Shown in pieces: positions 35,724 to 45,168 of a DNA stretch of 64,000 nt. The DNA lies in the NCBI RefSeq assembly GCF_003545805.1, contig NZ_NMQR01000001.1, positions 124,001-188,000 of the forward strand. The letters run 5' to 3'. This stretch comes from Photorhabdus sp. CRCIA-P01. GTDB lineage: Bacteria; Pseudomonadota; Gammaproteobacteria; Enterobacterales; Enterobacteriaceae. Each line of letters opens with the position of its first letter. The stretch's first letter is position 1. The notes under the pieces were generated by a model. The model did not search any database. It saw only the letters and a program-made list of their open reading frames with translations, and had not been told where the DNA came from. The position numbers and the translations under genes were made by a program.

Positions 35724-36515
35724 CTGGCAGCAAATGCGATTAATGTAAGAACCCACGACGTTGTACTTTACTTAAATCGATATCATCTTAGTGAAATAGC
35801 GGAACGATTCGGTAAAGCGCCGACCCGCGTTCGTTTTCGCTGGATCAGAGATGAAAAAATCGGCAGGATGACGGTTCAGGGCTATCACGTCAGCCCGGAA
35901 AGTGGTCTGGATAAAGTGCCGGTTCATATGATGAGACTGAATCCGGCCACCGGTAATTATGAATTCTGGGAACCGGGAGAAAAATACCGGCCGACGATCT
36001 TATGGACGCCGAACGAACAGAAATTCAAAGTTCCACCCCATACCGGGAACGAGGAACAGCCGTTTATTCCGTCGCAGATAACCGTATTGCCGATCCCGGA
36101 TAAAGTGGGCAGCGATATTGAATCGTTGCCAATGCCGGAAGAGAAGGATTTTCGCGATTATATTCTGATACTCCCCATCCCGAATATGCCGCCGGTGTAT
36201 GTGTATTTGAGTAAGCCTAGAAGTGGATTACCACAAGATGGACACAATTATTATCCTGCCCCAAAAACAGAGGAAATTACTGGAGTTTCTGGGTTACGGT
36301 CAGCTAAGAAAAAAACTCCAAAACAAAATGGAGGTGGTAAACGGGATAGATGGGTAGATAGTAAAGGCCGCAGAATTTATGAATGGGACTCTCAGCATGG
36401 TGAATTGGAAGTTTACCGAGTAAGTGATGGTGAGCACCTTTGCTCTATAGATTATAAGACTGGGAAAGAGTTAAAACCTGCTATCAAAGGGCGAAGCATT
36501 AAACAATATTTGTGA
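35724..36515 (+). pseudogene. Truncated colicin E3-type (lumicin-like) rRNase bacteriocin
   Basis: The frame is open from 35724 but the first ATG is at 35868 with no good ribosome binding site. Residues up to about 110 match the S-type pyocin translocation domain ([40 protein letters not shown]). The last 90 residues match the colicin E3 16S rRNase domain: [22 protein letters not shown], and [11 protein letters not shown] with catalytic D, H and E, plus the final R in GRSIKQYL. Receptor-binding and N-terminal translocation parts are missing, so export as a bacteriocin is unlikely. It is followed by its immunity gene. Confidence 0.85.
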
Positions 36516-36523
36516 GGTATATA

Positions 36524-36781
36524 ATGGGATTAAAATTAAGATTAGAGTGGTTTGATAAAAAAACAGAATTGGGGGAAGGATGTGAATATTCCAAAGATTT
36601 TGAAGATGATGCTGATGTTATGGTTAGTGGATTAGGAATATCAACAGAAGATAATATAAATAACGGCGGCTTTGATGTGGAATCTAAATGGGTGAGTATT
36701 CTACAGATCCATTTCAAGCATCAAATTGATTTATCAGCTTATGATTATCAAATCTCTTTTGATTATCGAGATTTGTGGTAA
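36524..36781 (+). CDS. Colicin E3-type immunity protein
   Basis: 85 residues beginning [23 protein letters not shown] six bases upstream. It matches ImmE3 throughout: [43 protein letters not shown] at the end. It binds and blocks the rRNase domain. Its start lies 8 bp past the toxin stop, the normal coupling. Confidence 0.93.
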   Translation: MGLKLRLEWFDKKTELGEGCEYSKDFEDDADVMVSGLGISTEDNINNGGFDVESKWVSILQIHFKHQIDLSAYDYQISFDYRDLW

Positions 36782-36880
36782 ACAGAGATTCAGCGGATAG
36801 TGGGATAGTGATCAATAAACCGCTATCCGTGTTTAACATAAGTTTTCGTTCCATACACGCCAGATCTTGGGTATAAATAA

Positions 36881-37348
36881 ATGTCCGTCAACATTGAAGC
36901 ATTAATTAATAATTTAGGTAAAACTTATCAGGAAATTCATAGTGAAGGATTAATTCCTTATAAAACGAAACCAAGTGGTTTTCCTGGTGACGATATTATT
37001 TGTCTGGAAATGGCAAAAGAGGGCATATTTTTAGCATTTTATCGGGAAGGAAAGCGTTTAAAGGAAATTACATTGATTTTGCTAAATGAGAAGAAACCTC
37101 TGTATAAATTTCCCAACGAATTGCCATCTCCTTTAGTGCCACTGATGACCCGGCAATGGGTTCATGAACAATTTGGTAAACCTGAAAAATCACTTTCTCC
37201 AAGGAAAAGATTAAAGAAAGATATTGGTTGGACAGAGTTATATACTCTCCTAGGTTTTCGAGTTCCAGTGAATATGCAAGTTGATTACGATCTATCTGAG
37301 CATGTCAAAGAAGTGGCATTTTTACCCCCCTCAGAAGTACGTTGGTAG
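36881..37348 (+). CDS. DUF6392 (pyocin immunity-like) protein
   Basis: 155 residues starting [20 protein letters not shown]. Proteins of this family lie beside S-type pyocin/lumicin modules and are annotated as putative immunity proteins, without proven function. It could protect against a toxin whose gene has been lost here. A truncated copy follows. Confidence 0.7.
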   Translation: MSVNIEALINNLGKTYQEIHSEGLIPYKTKPSGFPGDDIICLEMAKEGIFLAFYREGKRLKEITLILLNEKKPLYKFPNELPSPLVPLMTRQWVHEQFGKPEKSLSPRKRLKKDIGWTELYTLLGFRVPVNMQVDYDLSEHVKEVAFLPPSEVRW

Positions 37349-37374
37349 TCAATAAAGGAGTTTTTCTCTTGAGA

Positions 37375-37424
37375 GCCAATTCATTAATCAGCAGTTTAAA
37401 AGGCTATATTGAAAATGAATTGGC
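37375..37424. repeat. Inverted repeat between the two DUF6392 copies
   Basis: GCCAATTCATT (37375-37385) and AATGAATTGGC (37414-37424) form a perfect 11-bp inverted repeat. It may be a terminator-like or recombination-linked structure in the decayed immunity array. Confidence 0.5.
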
Positions 37425-37452
37425 TTAATTGAGAAAAGAGGTTATATAAATA

Positions 37453-37581
37453 ATGGCGATTAACATTGAAGCATTAATAAATAGTTTAGGTAGGTCTTAT
37501 CAGGAAATGACTAAAACGCTCGCTTTTACCAATATCCAAACACAAGCAATGCAAACAGTTCAGTCATATATTACCCCTTAA
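37453..37581 (+). pseudogene. Truncated second copy of the DUF6392 gene
   Basis: 42 codons. The first 18 residues (AINIEALINSLGRSYQEM) nearly repeat the start of the intact DUF6392 protein, then the sequence diverges and stops. Its end overlaps the convergent DUF2442 gene by 18 bp. This looks like a remnant of an immunity-gene array. Confidence 0.65.
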
Positions 37582-37815
37582 GTGGGATTTGAGCTTTTTG
37601 TAGAGTGCGTCGGGTGCCAGATCAGCATCATTCGGCCAGCACACTGCGCCACACTCATCAACATGCGCTTGGGCAAAGAATTTCTGCTCTTTCAGTGGCT
37701 CGAACATGGGTCCGAACAACCGATCCGCGATGCACACCTCTCCATAGGTGCCATCATCGAACGTCACCGCCAAGGTGTATTCTGGCTTTATTTCCACTTT
37801 CGTTACTCTGCGCAT
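37564..37815 (-). CDS. DUF2442 protein (possible toxin-antitoxin partner)
   Basis: 83 residues from ATG 37815, GGAG seven bases upstream. VTKVEIKPEYTLAVTFDDGT then FGPMFEPLKE and VCWPNDADLAPDALY are the DUF2442 signature. It is paired with the DUF4160 gene; such pairs are common and proposed to be toxin-antitoxin-like. Confidence 0.82.
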   Translation of the reverse strand: MRRVTKVEIKPEYTLAVTFDDGTYGEVCIADRLFGPMFEPLKEQKFFAQAHVDECGAVCWPNDADLAPDALYKKLKSHLRGNI

Positions 37816-37820
37816 GATAA

Positions 37821-38081
37821 TCACTCCAGCGGTTCAATCTTGTTGAGAGGCTGATGCTGCTCAGCCAGTTGCCAGTCATTCAGCAGATCCTGCCTGTGCT
37901 CAACCGCCCATTCGATGACCATAGCCTTTGCTCGTTTGGGCAATGAGCCTTCCATGACCTCCAAGGTTTCAATTGAGATAATAGCCTCATGTTCACCGTA
38001 GTAAGCATGGAAATGAGGCGGATTATGGTCGTCGTAGTACATCCGGATCAGGATGCCAAAAAACTCACTGATAGTTGGCAT
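37821..38081 (-). CDS. DUF4160 protein
   Basis: 86 residues from ATG 38081 (MPTISEFFGILIRMYYDDHN). The segment PPHFHAYYGEHEAIISIE is the family hallmark. It lies immediately upstream of DUF2442 in one operon. Confidence 0.83.
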   Translation of the reverse strand: MPTISEFFGILIRMYYDDHNPPHFHAYYGEHEAIISIETLEVMEGSLPKRAKAMVIEWAVEHRQDLLNDWQLAEQHQPLNKIEPLE

Positions 38082-38737
38082 TTGTAATGGCCTGAGAAAC
38101 AATGATTCACCAATCATATAATACTATTCACAGTAGCACTAAGATTGACACTACTCAACCATTAAATACGAGATATAAATATTGAGAAAGGGAGTCCTTT
38201 AGTTGGTTCATCAATCCCCAAATACGAATACCCAATATTTCTCAGATAGAACATTCACGACACTGTAGTGTGCAAGGATTAATGTTAAATGTGTTAGAGG
38301 GACAGATAGCTTATTCTCTCAAAGAGAACAAAGTCACTGAATATTTCCTGCTTAGAAATGGATATGTTAGTAACGGCTTAACCAGAATTCAGGTTATTTA
38401 AGTCAATTTCCATCCGGAAACTCATTACCACCACCCATTGAAATTATTTTCCAATTTAAATATTAGATTAAAATAATTTCAATAGTCATTCCAACCTTTA
38501 TTATTACAATAGCATATTATCTCTAATATATTTCTCCATTTTATTTACAGTAAATCTAATGTTTCATAGGCTAGTACCTGATCCCCTTCATGAGATGCTC
38601 ATATTATATTAATTGAAAAAATCTTATATCATCCTTTTATCACCCCAATGACTTATCCTGATTTATAATTATCTTCATGAATATCATGGCATTCTCACAA
38701 TCCATCAAGCACTAGCACATATTTAATTTATCCCAAG
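38082..38737. other. AT-rich intergenic stretch with possible gene remnant
   Basis: No supported gene. A 39-codon plus frame at about 38283-38402 (MLNVLEGQIAYSLKENKV...) stays open upstream without a start and may be the C-terminal scrap of a lost gene. No promoter or repeat recognised. Confidence 0.4.
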
Positions 38738-39160
38738 TTAAACTTTTAATTCCTCTGGAGTTCCCTCTCTATATGGCACCAGCGTCGTTCTATCTTGCGA
38801 ATCAACCGCACAATGATTATTACCGACAACAAGCATGACCAAATCGCTAGTTGCCTTAATCGCGTGATCTATTTCTCCATTCACAAAATAACAAACTCCA
38901 GGCTCTATTTCATGCTTTTCACCAGCATAAATAACATAACCCGTTCCTGCGAGTACAAATAAGATATGATGCCCTAAATGAGTATGATTCTGCATCCCTT
39001 CATTTTTGCTGAAACGAATGAGATCAGCACCAAAGCCATCAAACGAAACTAATCCCTCGCCCGTTCCCATACTGTTAACCATTTTATGGCTTCTAACCAT
39101 TGTATCTACAACGAGATGTTCACCATTCCAGTGACAGAATCTATTTTTAATAAGTTCCAT
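38738..39160 (-). CDS. Cupin-domain protein
   Basis: 140 residues, AAGGAAGGT ribosome binding site. A single cupin barrel with metal-binding motif HTHLGHHILFVLAGTG...E and second motif FVNGEIDHAIKA. Such small cupins can be enzymes or sugar/metabolite binding proteins; no substrate can be assigned. It stands alone between the TA-like pair and the bkd operon. Confidence 0.8.
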   Translation of the reverse strand: MELIKNRFCHWNGEHLVVDTMVRSHKMVNSMGTGEGLVSFDGFGADLIRFSKNEGMQNHTHLGHHILFVLAGTGYVIYAGEKHEIEPGVCYFVNGEIDHAIKATSDLVMLVVGNNHCAVDSQDRTTLVPYREGTPEELKV

Positions 39161-39711
39161 ATTACCTTCCTTTTATCTCTACAAATAAAATTTTATTTTA
39201 AAGTAACTATCATCCCTCTTTGTTAATTGAAATAATACTATCCCTCTATCAAATAAAATAATATTTCCCAGTAAAGTTTCAATCATCACAAACTCATATC
39301 AACAAAGAAATTAACTGGTTATTAACAATATATCAAATGGAAATATGTAATTCCATAGTAGTATTTTATAAAAGCTCACTCTGTGATAGCAATCACTGTA
39401 AAACCCTTATTTTAAATTTCTTTATAGAAGATAATCCCAGTTTAAAATAATACTAGCCAAAAGTTAGGTTAATTATATTATTAAGTCAGGACAATAATGA
39501 TATTAATTAAATTAACCTTTACCCTCACTAAAAATAACTATTTCAGAGAGATATAAACGCAATTTTTTATTTTAGTTCATCAAACAGATCACATTAAGCC
39601 CCAAGGCTTCAAATTCTCTAACATTTTACGCAAAATATTCCTTTATTCACTACTCAGGTCTGACATTTCATCTTTATCATAGAGGGGAACAACATAAATT
39701 GTGCTGCAAAG
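39161..39711. other. Non-coding region upstream of the cupin gene
   Basis: AT-rich, no gene. It contains one CRP-like site (39382-39397) and, at its right border, the bkd operon terminator. Confidence 0.5.
39382..39397. promoter_or_regulatory. CRP-like site upstream of the cupin gene
   Basis: TGTGA-TAGCAA-TCACT differs from the CRP consensus TGTGA-N6-TCACA by one base. It is about 220 bp before the cupin start codon. Function is inferred. Confidence 0.5.
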
Positions 39712-39747
39712 AAACCCCACAACCTTTGCCGAGATTGTGGGGTTTTT
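39712..39747. terminator. Strong bidirectional terminator after bkdC
   Basis: AAACCCCACAA / TTGTGGGGTTT (11-bp stem, 12-nt loop) followed by T's on both strands. It lies about 50 bp beyond the bkdC stop and would end the bkd transcript. Confidence 0.85.
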
Positions 39748-39794
39748 ACCATTATTTCACCATGCTCTCTGGTTTTCCTGTTCCGCTTCACTAC

Positions 39795-41645
39795 CTATTG
39801 TTTTGCAACCACAGATTCATTGTGAGGTAACCAGTAACGCCAATGTTCAAAAGCATATTTGGGCAATCGAATACGCAACGGTTTCTGCCCGGAAGGCCAG
39901 CAAGTACGCCAATCTATATCCTGACCTCGTAACCATAAAAATCGAGAGTCGTCTTCTGCCATATGAAGCCATTGATCTTCTTTGGTTGAAGCAGACGAAG
40001 CAAAATCCCGTAGCTGTTTCAGAAGATCCTGCCGTGATGTTGCAACAAATAATGCCCGATAGGATAACGCTGCCCTGCCAAACTGTAATGTCCAGCTAAC
40101 CGCTGGCAGTTCAATGCTTTCATCGTTCTCAATAAAGTCCCCCAGCATAGCCACCATTTTTTGTAACGATGCCTGGCTATTAGCCGAGATGGGATAATAA
40201 TATCCCTCCAAATTGGCTTTAATCTGTTGCTGCGCTTGAGTTGGCGCCTCCTCCAGAATGACATGGGAGTTGCTGCCACCCAATCCAAAAGAACTGAGCC
40301 CAGCGAAACGTTTTTGCCCCGCCCCAACCCGCCAGGAATTTTCTTCCGTAGCCAGTTGTAAGCGCGAATCCACACTATCCATTTCAGGATTCAAACGCTG
40401 AAACGCTGCGCTAGGTACAATAGATTTATGCTGCAACATTAATAAAACTTTAACAATACCAGCTAACCCCGCAGCCCCTTCTAAATGCCCAATGTTGGCT
40501 TTTACTGAACCAATATAGCAAGGTTGTGATATCTCTCCCGATTTATCATGGTTAAAGACTTCATTAAGCGCATTAAATTCTATGGGATCACCCAACGAAG
40601 TTCCCGTTCCATGCGCTTCAAGGTAACTGATTTGTTCCGCGGAGATTCCAGCCTGTTGCAAGCTATCTTTAACTAACGCAATTTGCTGCTCAGGGTTAGG
40701 TGAAGTCAGTGAATTAGCGCGTCCACCATGATTGACCGCCGATGCCCGAACGTATCCATAAATCGGATCCCGATCCTCTAAAGCCTGTTTTTGCGTCTTC
40801 AAGAATAGACAGACAGCTCCTTCACCACGGACAAAACCATTAGCATCCGCGTCAAAAACCCGGCAACAACCATCTTTAGATAACATTCCCGCCCGGTAAT
40901 AAGCAGCCATGTTGAATGTGTTGCTCAATAGGTTAACACTGCCAACTATCGCCTGTTGGCATTCCCCGGAACGTAATGAATTCACCGCCTGAGTTAGTGC
41001 CGTCAATCCACTTGAACACGCGGTGTCAATCTGCAAACTTGGGCCAATAAAGTTGTAATAAAATGACAACCTGTTAGCCAGAAGGCAATTCAGTGTCCCT
41101 GTCGTTGCATAAGCATTTGCCATCGCCATATCGGCCGCAACCAGTTCACGATAATCATTACTGCACGAACCAATAAAAACACCGGTCTTTGATCCTGAAT
41201 AGCCAAGCGGATTAGCACCACTATCTTCGATCGCCTGCCAGGTCAATTCCAATAGCATTCTCTGTTGCGGATCCATCATGGCCGCCACTCGCGGAGAAAT
41301 ACCAAAAAACGGTGCATCAAAACCATCAATACTATCAAGCAACCCCGCTTTTAAAGCTTTTTTAGGCAACGGAATCGCGTAAGGTTTTCCAGAGGCAAAC
41401 CGATGCTCAGGAATCTCTTTTATCACACTGCGACCGGATCTTAAGATCTCCCACATTTGTTCAGGAGAATCTTCCGCCCCAGGTAATCGGAAAGCCATGC
41501 CCACAATAGCAACAGGCATCTGTTTCGTATCACCTGCACTACTTACTGAGGGAGTAATAGAACTCAAATGCTCCAATAAAGCAGATTTAGCAATCCGCTG
41601 TTCATCCGGGCTAAGTGAATGATATATGTGATACAGATTATCCAT
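39795..41645 (-). CDS. bkdC: Ketosynthase BkdC-like
   Basis: 616 residues. Residues about 45-470 are a beta-ketoacyl synthase: catalytic Cys in DTACSSGLTALTQA, His in EAHGTGTSLGDPIE and in VKANIGHLEGAAG. The C-terminal 140 residues are a modular-PKS-type KS-AT linker ending LRIRLPKYAFEHWRYWLP, with no acyltransferase. In Photorhabdus, BkdC is the ketosynthase that extends branched acyl units for isopropylstilbene and iso-fatty acids. It overlaps bkdB by 8 bp and is the last operon gene. Confidence 0.85.
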   Translation of the reverse strand: MDNLYHIYHSLSPDEQRIAKSALLEHLSSITPSVSSAGDTKQMPVAIVGMAFRLPGAEDSPEQMWEILRSGRSVIKEIPEHRFASGKPYAIPLPKKALKAGLLDSIDGFDAPFFGISPRVAAMMDPQQRMLLELTWQAIEDSGANPLGYSGSKTGVFIGSCSNDYRELVAADMAMANAYATTGTLNCLLANRLSFYYNFIGPSLQIDTACSSGLTALTQAVNSLRSGECQQAIVGSVNLLSNTFNMAAYYRAGMLSKDGCCRVFDADANGFVRGEGAVCLFLKTQKQALEDRDPIYGYVRASAVNHGGRANSLTSPNPEQQIALVKDSLQQAGISAEQISYLEAHGTGTSLGDPIEFNALNEVFNHDKSGEISQPCYIGSVKANIGHLEGAAGLAGIVKVLLMLQHKSIVPSAAFQRLNPEMDSVDSRLQLATEENSWRVGAGQKRFAGLSSFGLGGSNSHVILEEAPTQAQQQIKANLEGYYYPISANSQASLQKMVAMLGDFIENDESIELPAVSWTLQFGRAALSYRALFVATSRQDLLKQLRDFASSASTKEDQWLHMAEDDSRFLWLRGQDIDWRTCWPSGQKPLRIRLPKYAFEHWRYWLPHNESVVAKQ

Positions 41646-43146
41646 GCTTTCCTCCTGCCATGAGGCGCTGCAACTCTAATGCTGCTTCACCATCAAGACA
41701 ACGCATCGCATTAATAAAATCATCTAAGGAATGTTTGTTTTCAGTCGGTTCAGTTTTGGAAGTATCAAGATATTCAATCAATCGATGCGGTGAGCTATAA
41801 CGCCAAAACAGCGTTGGCGATAATTTTCGGCGAAAATGTACTGACATTCGCTCTGCAAGTTTTACCGCCTTGAGCGAATCAATACCCAAATCAGCCCAAG
41901 TACGTTGCATCATTGATTCAGTGAAATCTTCGTCCCAATTCAAGAAATCAGCCAAGAGCGTGCGTAGCTGACCAGAGACTGGTTTACCCAATTTACCTTC
42001 CATCTGATGGGCTACAGATTGTGATCCAGACAGAGCGCGAACCTGAGCAATAATCTCGGTAATAAACTCAGACGCCTCTACCCCATTGAGCAAATAGTGA
42101 TTAAATGCCAGAACGAGGTTCATCTCTTTGTTGTGAGGTGCACCGATGAACAATGTTGACTGAGATGGCGGCACAATAACAGGCACAGCAAAAGTGGCGC
42201 CATCGTTGCCGGTATACGAGATCATCATAGGAACATCAATATCGACGGGCAGTTTTTCCGCATCGGGATCAAGTACACCATTCAAGTGTTGCCTGAACTC
42301 AAAAAAGCTCATTGTCTGCGTTCTCGGTACTTTCAGCGAACTCAAATCGCCTTTTTCATCCAGGAAAGCAATACCCAGGTTAATATCCGTATAAGTGTGA
42401 TAACGCTCTTGATCAAGCGGTCTCGAACGCAACATCGGAAATTTTTTCAATGCCTGGGCAATCGCATAAGTGATTACCTGAAATGGCGTTATCCACTCCT
42501 GCTGCCCGGAAGTTTCCGTTAAATGATGAATGGCATTATCAACAAGCTCAATCGGTAAGGGTTTAGCTGCCCAGCAAGGTTGTACATTGGCACTATTTAA
42601 TCGTATTGCACGATTAAGACGCTGCTGATCTCTTGACAGAAAACCCACATTGTCATTTTCTGCATTGCTCTTTTCCGACGGCTTCGTTTCACGGTGCTGC
42701 CGAAGGTAATCATCTATATGATTGGGCAATAATGTCCCATGTTTTTCCGCCAGTTGACTAAGAATGCGCGGCTCAATTTGGTGTTCTTGTGCGTACTGAC
42801 GGGTTTTCGGCGGAATACGCGCAGGAGGAGCAGACACCTCAGGAGCAGTATCCATTTTCTCCGGCGGAGGCGTTAACTCTTCACTGACAGGGGAAGACTC
42901 CGCCATCTCGCCAACGGCTCTGATGACTGCAATAGGCGATCCAACAGGGATAATATCATTTTCCACAGCCAACCATTTTTCCAGTATCCCCTCAACATCG
43001 GACTCAATGGTAAAGGCGGCCTTATCCGTCTCCATTTCATAAACAGGTTCATCACGCTGAACATGATCTCCCACCTGCTTAAGTAACTGGATGATGACGA
43101 CTTCAGTGGTTCCTTCTCCCATCGGGGGAATAAGCAACTGTGCCAT
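41638..43146 (-). CDS. bkdB: Branched-chain acyltransferase E2 with C-terminal ACP, BkdB-like
   Basis: 502 residues. Lipoyl domain 1-77 with lipoylated Lys in METDKAAF; subunit-binding-like domain about 112-150 (KTRQYAQEHQIEPRILSQLA); E2 core about 170-375, where the usual DHRxxDG active-site motif is NHYLLNG (His kept, Asp changed to Asn); then a carrier-protein domain with phosphopantetheine Ser in LGIDSLKAVKLAERM (about 435). It would take the decarboxylated acyl group from BkdA and could hand it to its own ACP. ACP fusion to an E2 is unusual. Confidence 0.85.
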   Translation of the reverse strand: MAQLLIPPMGEGTTEVVIIQLLKQVGDHVQRDEPVYEMETDKAAFTIESDVEGILEKWLAVENDIIPVGSPIAVIRAVGEMAESSPVSEELTPPPEKMDTAPEVSAPPARIPPKTRQYAQEHQIEPRILSQLAEKHGTLLPNHIDDYLRQHRETKPSEKSNAENDNVGFLSRDQQRLNRAIRLNSANVQPCWAAKPLPIELVDNAIHHLTETSGQQEWITPFQVITYAIAQALKKFPMLRSRPLDQERYHTYTDINLGIAFLDEKGDLSSLKVPRTQTMSFFEFRQHLNGVLDPDAEKLPVDIDVPMMISYTGNDGATFAVPVIVPPSQSTLFIGAPHNKEMNLVLAFNHYLLNGVEASEFITEIIAQVRALSGSQSVAHQMEGKLGKPVSGQLRTLLADFLNWDEDFTESMMQRTWADLGIDSLKAVKLAERMSVHFRRKLSPTLFWRYSSPHRLIEYLDTSKTEPTENKHSLDDFINAMRCLDGEAALELQRLMAGGKHG

Positions 43147-43155
43147 AAGTTCTCC

Positions 43156-45168
43156 TTAGCTCATTACCGCATAGACGGAGGCTAAAATGTCATCCGTGCT
43201 GGGTAAAACAGCTTTCTCTAAACAAGGATTAAAAGGAATATGAATATCTTCACGCGTCACTAGGCGCGGAGGTGCCAGTAAAGAGAAGAAATTGTCATTC
43301 TCATCCAAAAGATCAGCAATAATGGATGCGCCAACACTGGCCGTCCGGGTATCCTCTTGCACAACGATAAGCCGCCCGGTTTTGCGCAAAGATTCCGCAA
43401 TCCGTTGTTTATCCCAAGGTACCAGACTACGTAATTCAATCACTTCAATGTCAATATTGTCTTTTTCTGCCTGAAGAGCAGCCATAGTCGCAAGCTGAAT
43501 AGTATTTCCCCAGCCAACCAGTGTAATATCCTTTCCTGCCCTGACGATATTTGCCTGCCCAAGCGACACTGGACTCACCAACTGGCGTTCATGGCGCTCT
43601 CTCATAAGGTGTTTAGGGATCAGAATCAGACTCGGCATGTCCAGACTTAACGCTGTACGGAACAACGCGACGGTATCAGCTGGTGTCGTTGGAACAAGAA
43701 CGTTAATACCGGGAATATGCGCTAAGATACCGTCCGAGCTTTGGCTGTGCCATATACCGCCTCCTGGGAGATAAGCGCCATAAGGAGCATATATCACCAC
43801 CGGACAGCGCCATTTTCCTACCGTTCTCCAACTTAAAGTGCCAAGTTGTGACTGTAGCTGATTGAGGCCCAGCCCAACAAAATCAATAAATTGCAGTTCA
43901 ACAATCGGACGCCAACCACAGGCAGACAACCCAACGGACGAGCCAATAATCGTGGCTTCAGAAAGAGGGGCATTAATCACGCGATCAGGATAACGGGTGG
44001 ATAAGCCACGGGTGAAACCAAAAACTCCCCCTTTAGGATCCTCAATATCCTCACCAAATAACAGCACATTCGAATGCTGACTTAATGCCTCATCCAAAAC
44101 CTGATTTACCGCTTTGACCTGTGTCTCTTCGGCTTCCATCTCAACATGTGCGGTAGGCGTTCCTTCACGATTGCATAAATAGGTACTGACAGTTGCGGGA
44201 TCAGGCTCTTCCTCGCGGTAAACACGCTCGAATATTTCCGCTACATCAGCTTTGATGATCTCTTTTTGTTCAGCCAAAGCCTGATCGGTAATCGCTCCTT
44301 TTTCCTTTAAATAAGCGACATAATTTTCAATAGGATCCTGTAGTACTTCCAGTTCATCCGGGGTACGGTACAGTTTGTGAGAATCTGAATTAGAGTGAGA
44401 ATCCAACCGATCCAAACGACAAACCAATATGCAAGGAGTCCGCTCAAATCGCGCCTTATTGAATACCTCCTGTGCAACAGGAAACACAGTTTCCGGGCTG
44501 CGGGCATCAACACGGCGGATCAAACACTCGTTAAATATTCCCAATCGATACGGAGCCATCTTCTCCGTTGACGTACTAATACCCAATTTATTATCAGAAA
44601 CCACAAAAACTACCGGCAAACGCCTTTCAACCGCAAAGCTGACCGCTTCATAAAATTCTCCCTGCCGGGTTGCCGCATCGCCAACACCACACACGACAAG
44701 CCCGTTTTTATTGTCCAACACGCTTGCCCAAGCAGCGCCAGCCGCGGGAATACATTGGGTTCCCGTCAGGCTGACTACCGAGAAGATATTATGCTCTTTG
44801 GAGCAAAAATGATTCGACATGGTTCGGCCGGCCGAGTGAGAAGTGGTCTTACCCATAAGTTCCCTTGTCATTTCAACAATCGACATACCACGCGCTAACA
44901 CTAATGCCCGATCACGATAGTAAGGAACCAGCACATCATTCTTTTCCATAAGCTGAGGCAGCACAGCCAATCCTTCATGTCCAGCAGCCGACACATGAAA
45001 CCAAGCCCGGCCTTGTCGCGTGACTAATGCACTACGATTATCAAATTCCCGTGACAGCAGCATGTCATAAAGTAACTTTTGCTCATCCAAACAACCATTA
45101 ATTGAAGGGCTGTATTCCTTAAGAGGTACTTCATTGATCTGTACGTCTATCACTCTCTTTTTCCTCAC
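43156..45168 (-). CDS. bkdA: Branched-chain 2-oxoacid dehydrogenase E1 alpha-beta fusion, BkdA-like
   Basis: 670 residues if GTG 45168 is the start; GTG 45153 has a better spaced AGGA. Residues 1-340 are the alpha part with the thiamine diphosphate motif GVGDAATRQGEFYEA...SDNKLG; 355-670 are the beta part (LFGEDIEDPKGGVFG, NAPLSEATIIGSSVGLS). In two-subunit relatives these are separate. It decarboxylates a branched 2-oxoacid (for example from leucine) to give the acyl starter for BkdB/BkdC. Confidence 0.88.
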   Translation of the reverse strand: MRKKRVIDVQINEVPLKEYSPSINGCLDEQKLLYDMLLSREFDNRSALVTRQGRAWFHVSAAGHEGLAVLPQLMEKNDVLVPYYRDRALVLARGMSIVEMTRELMGKTTSHSAGRTMSNHFCSKEHNIFSVVSLTGTQCIPAAGAAWASVLDNKNGLVVCGVGDAATRQGEFYEAVSFAVERRLPVVFVVSDNKLGISTSTEKMAPYRLGIFNECLIRRVDARSPETVFPVAQEVFNKARFERTPCILVCRLDRLDSHSNSDSHKLYRTPDELEVLQDPIENYVAYLKEKGAITDQALAEQKEIIKADVAEIFERVYREEEPDPATVSTYLCNREGTPTAHVEMEAEETQVKAVNQVLDEALSQHSNVLLFGEDIEDPKGGVFGFTRGLSTRYPDRVINAPLSEATIIGSSVGLSACGWRPIVELQFIDFVGLGLNQLQSQLGTLSWRTVGKWRCPVVIYAPYGAYLPGGGIWHSQSSDGILAHIPGINVLVPTTPADTVALFRTALSLDMPSLILIPKHLMRERHERQLVSPVSLGQANIVRAGKDITLVGWGNTIQLATMAALQAEKDNIDIEVIELRSLVPWDKQRIAESLRKTGRLIVVQEDTRTASVGASIIADLLDENDNFFSLLAPPRLVTREDIHIPFNPCLEKAVLPSTDDILASVYAVMS

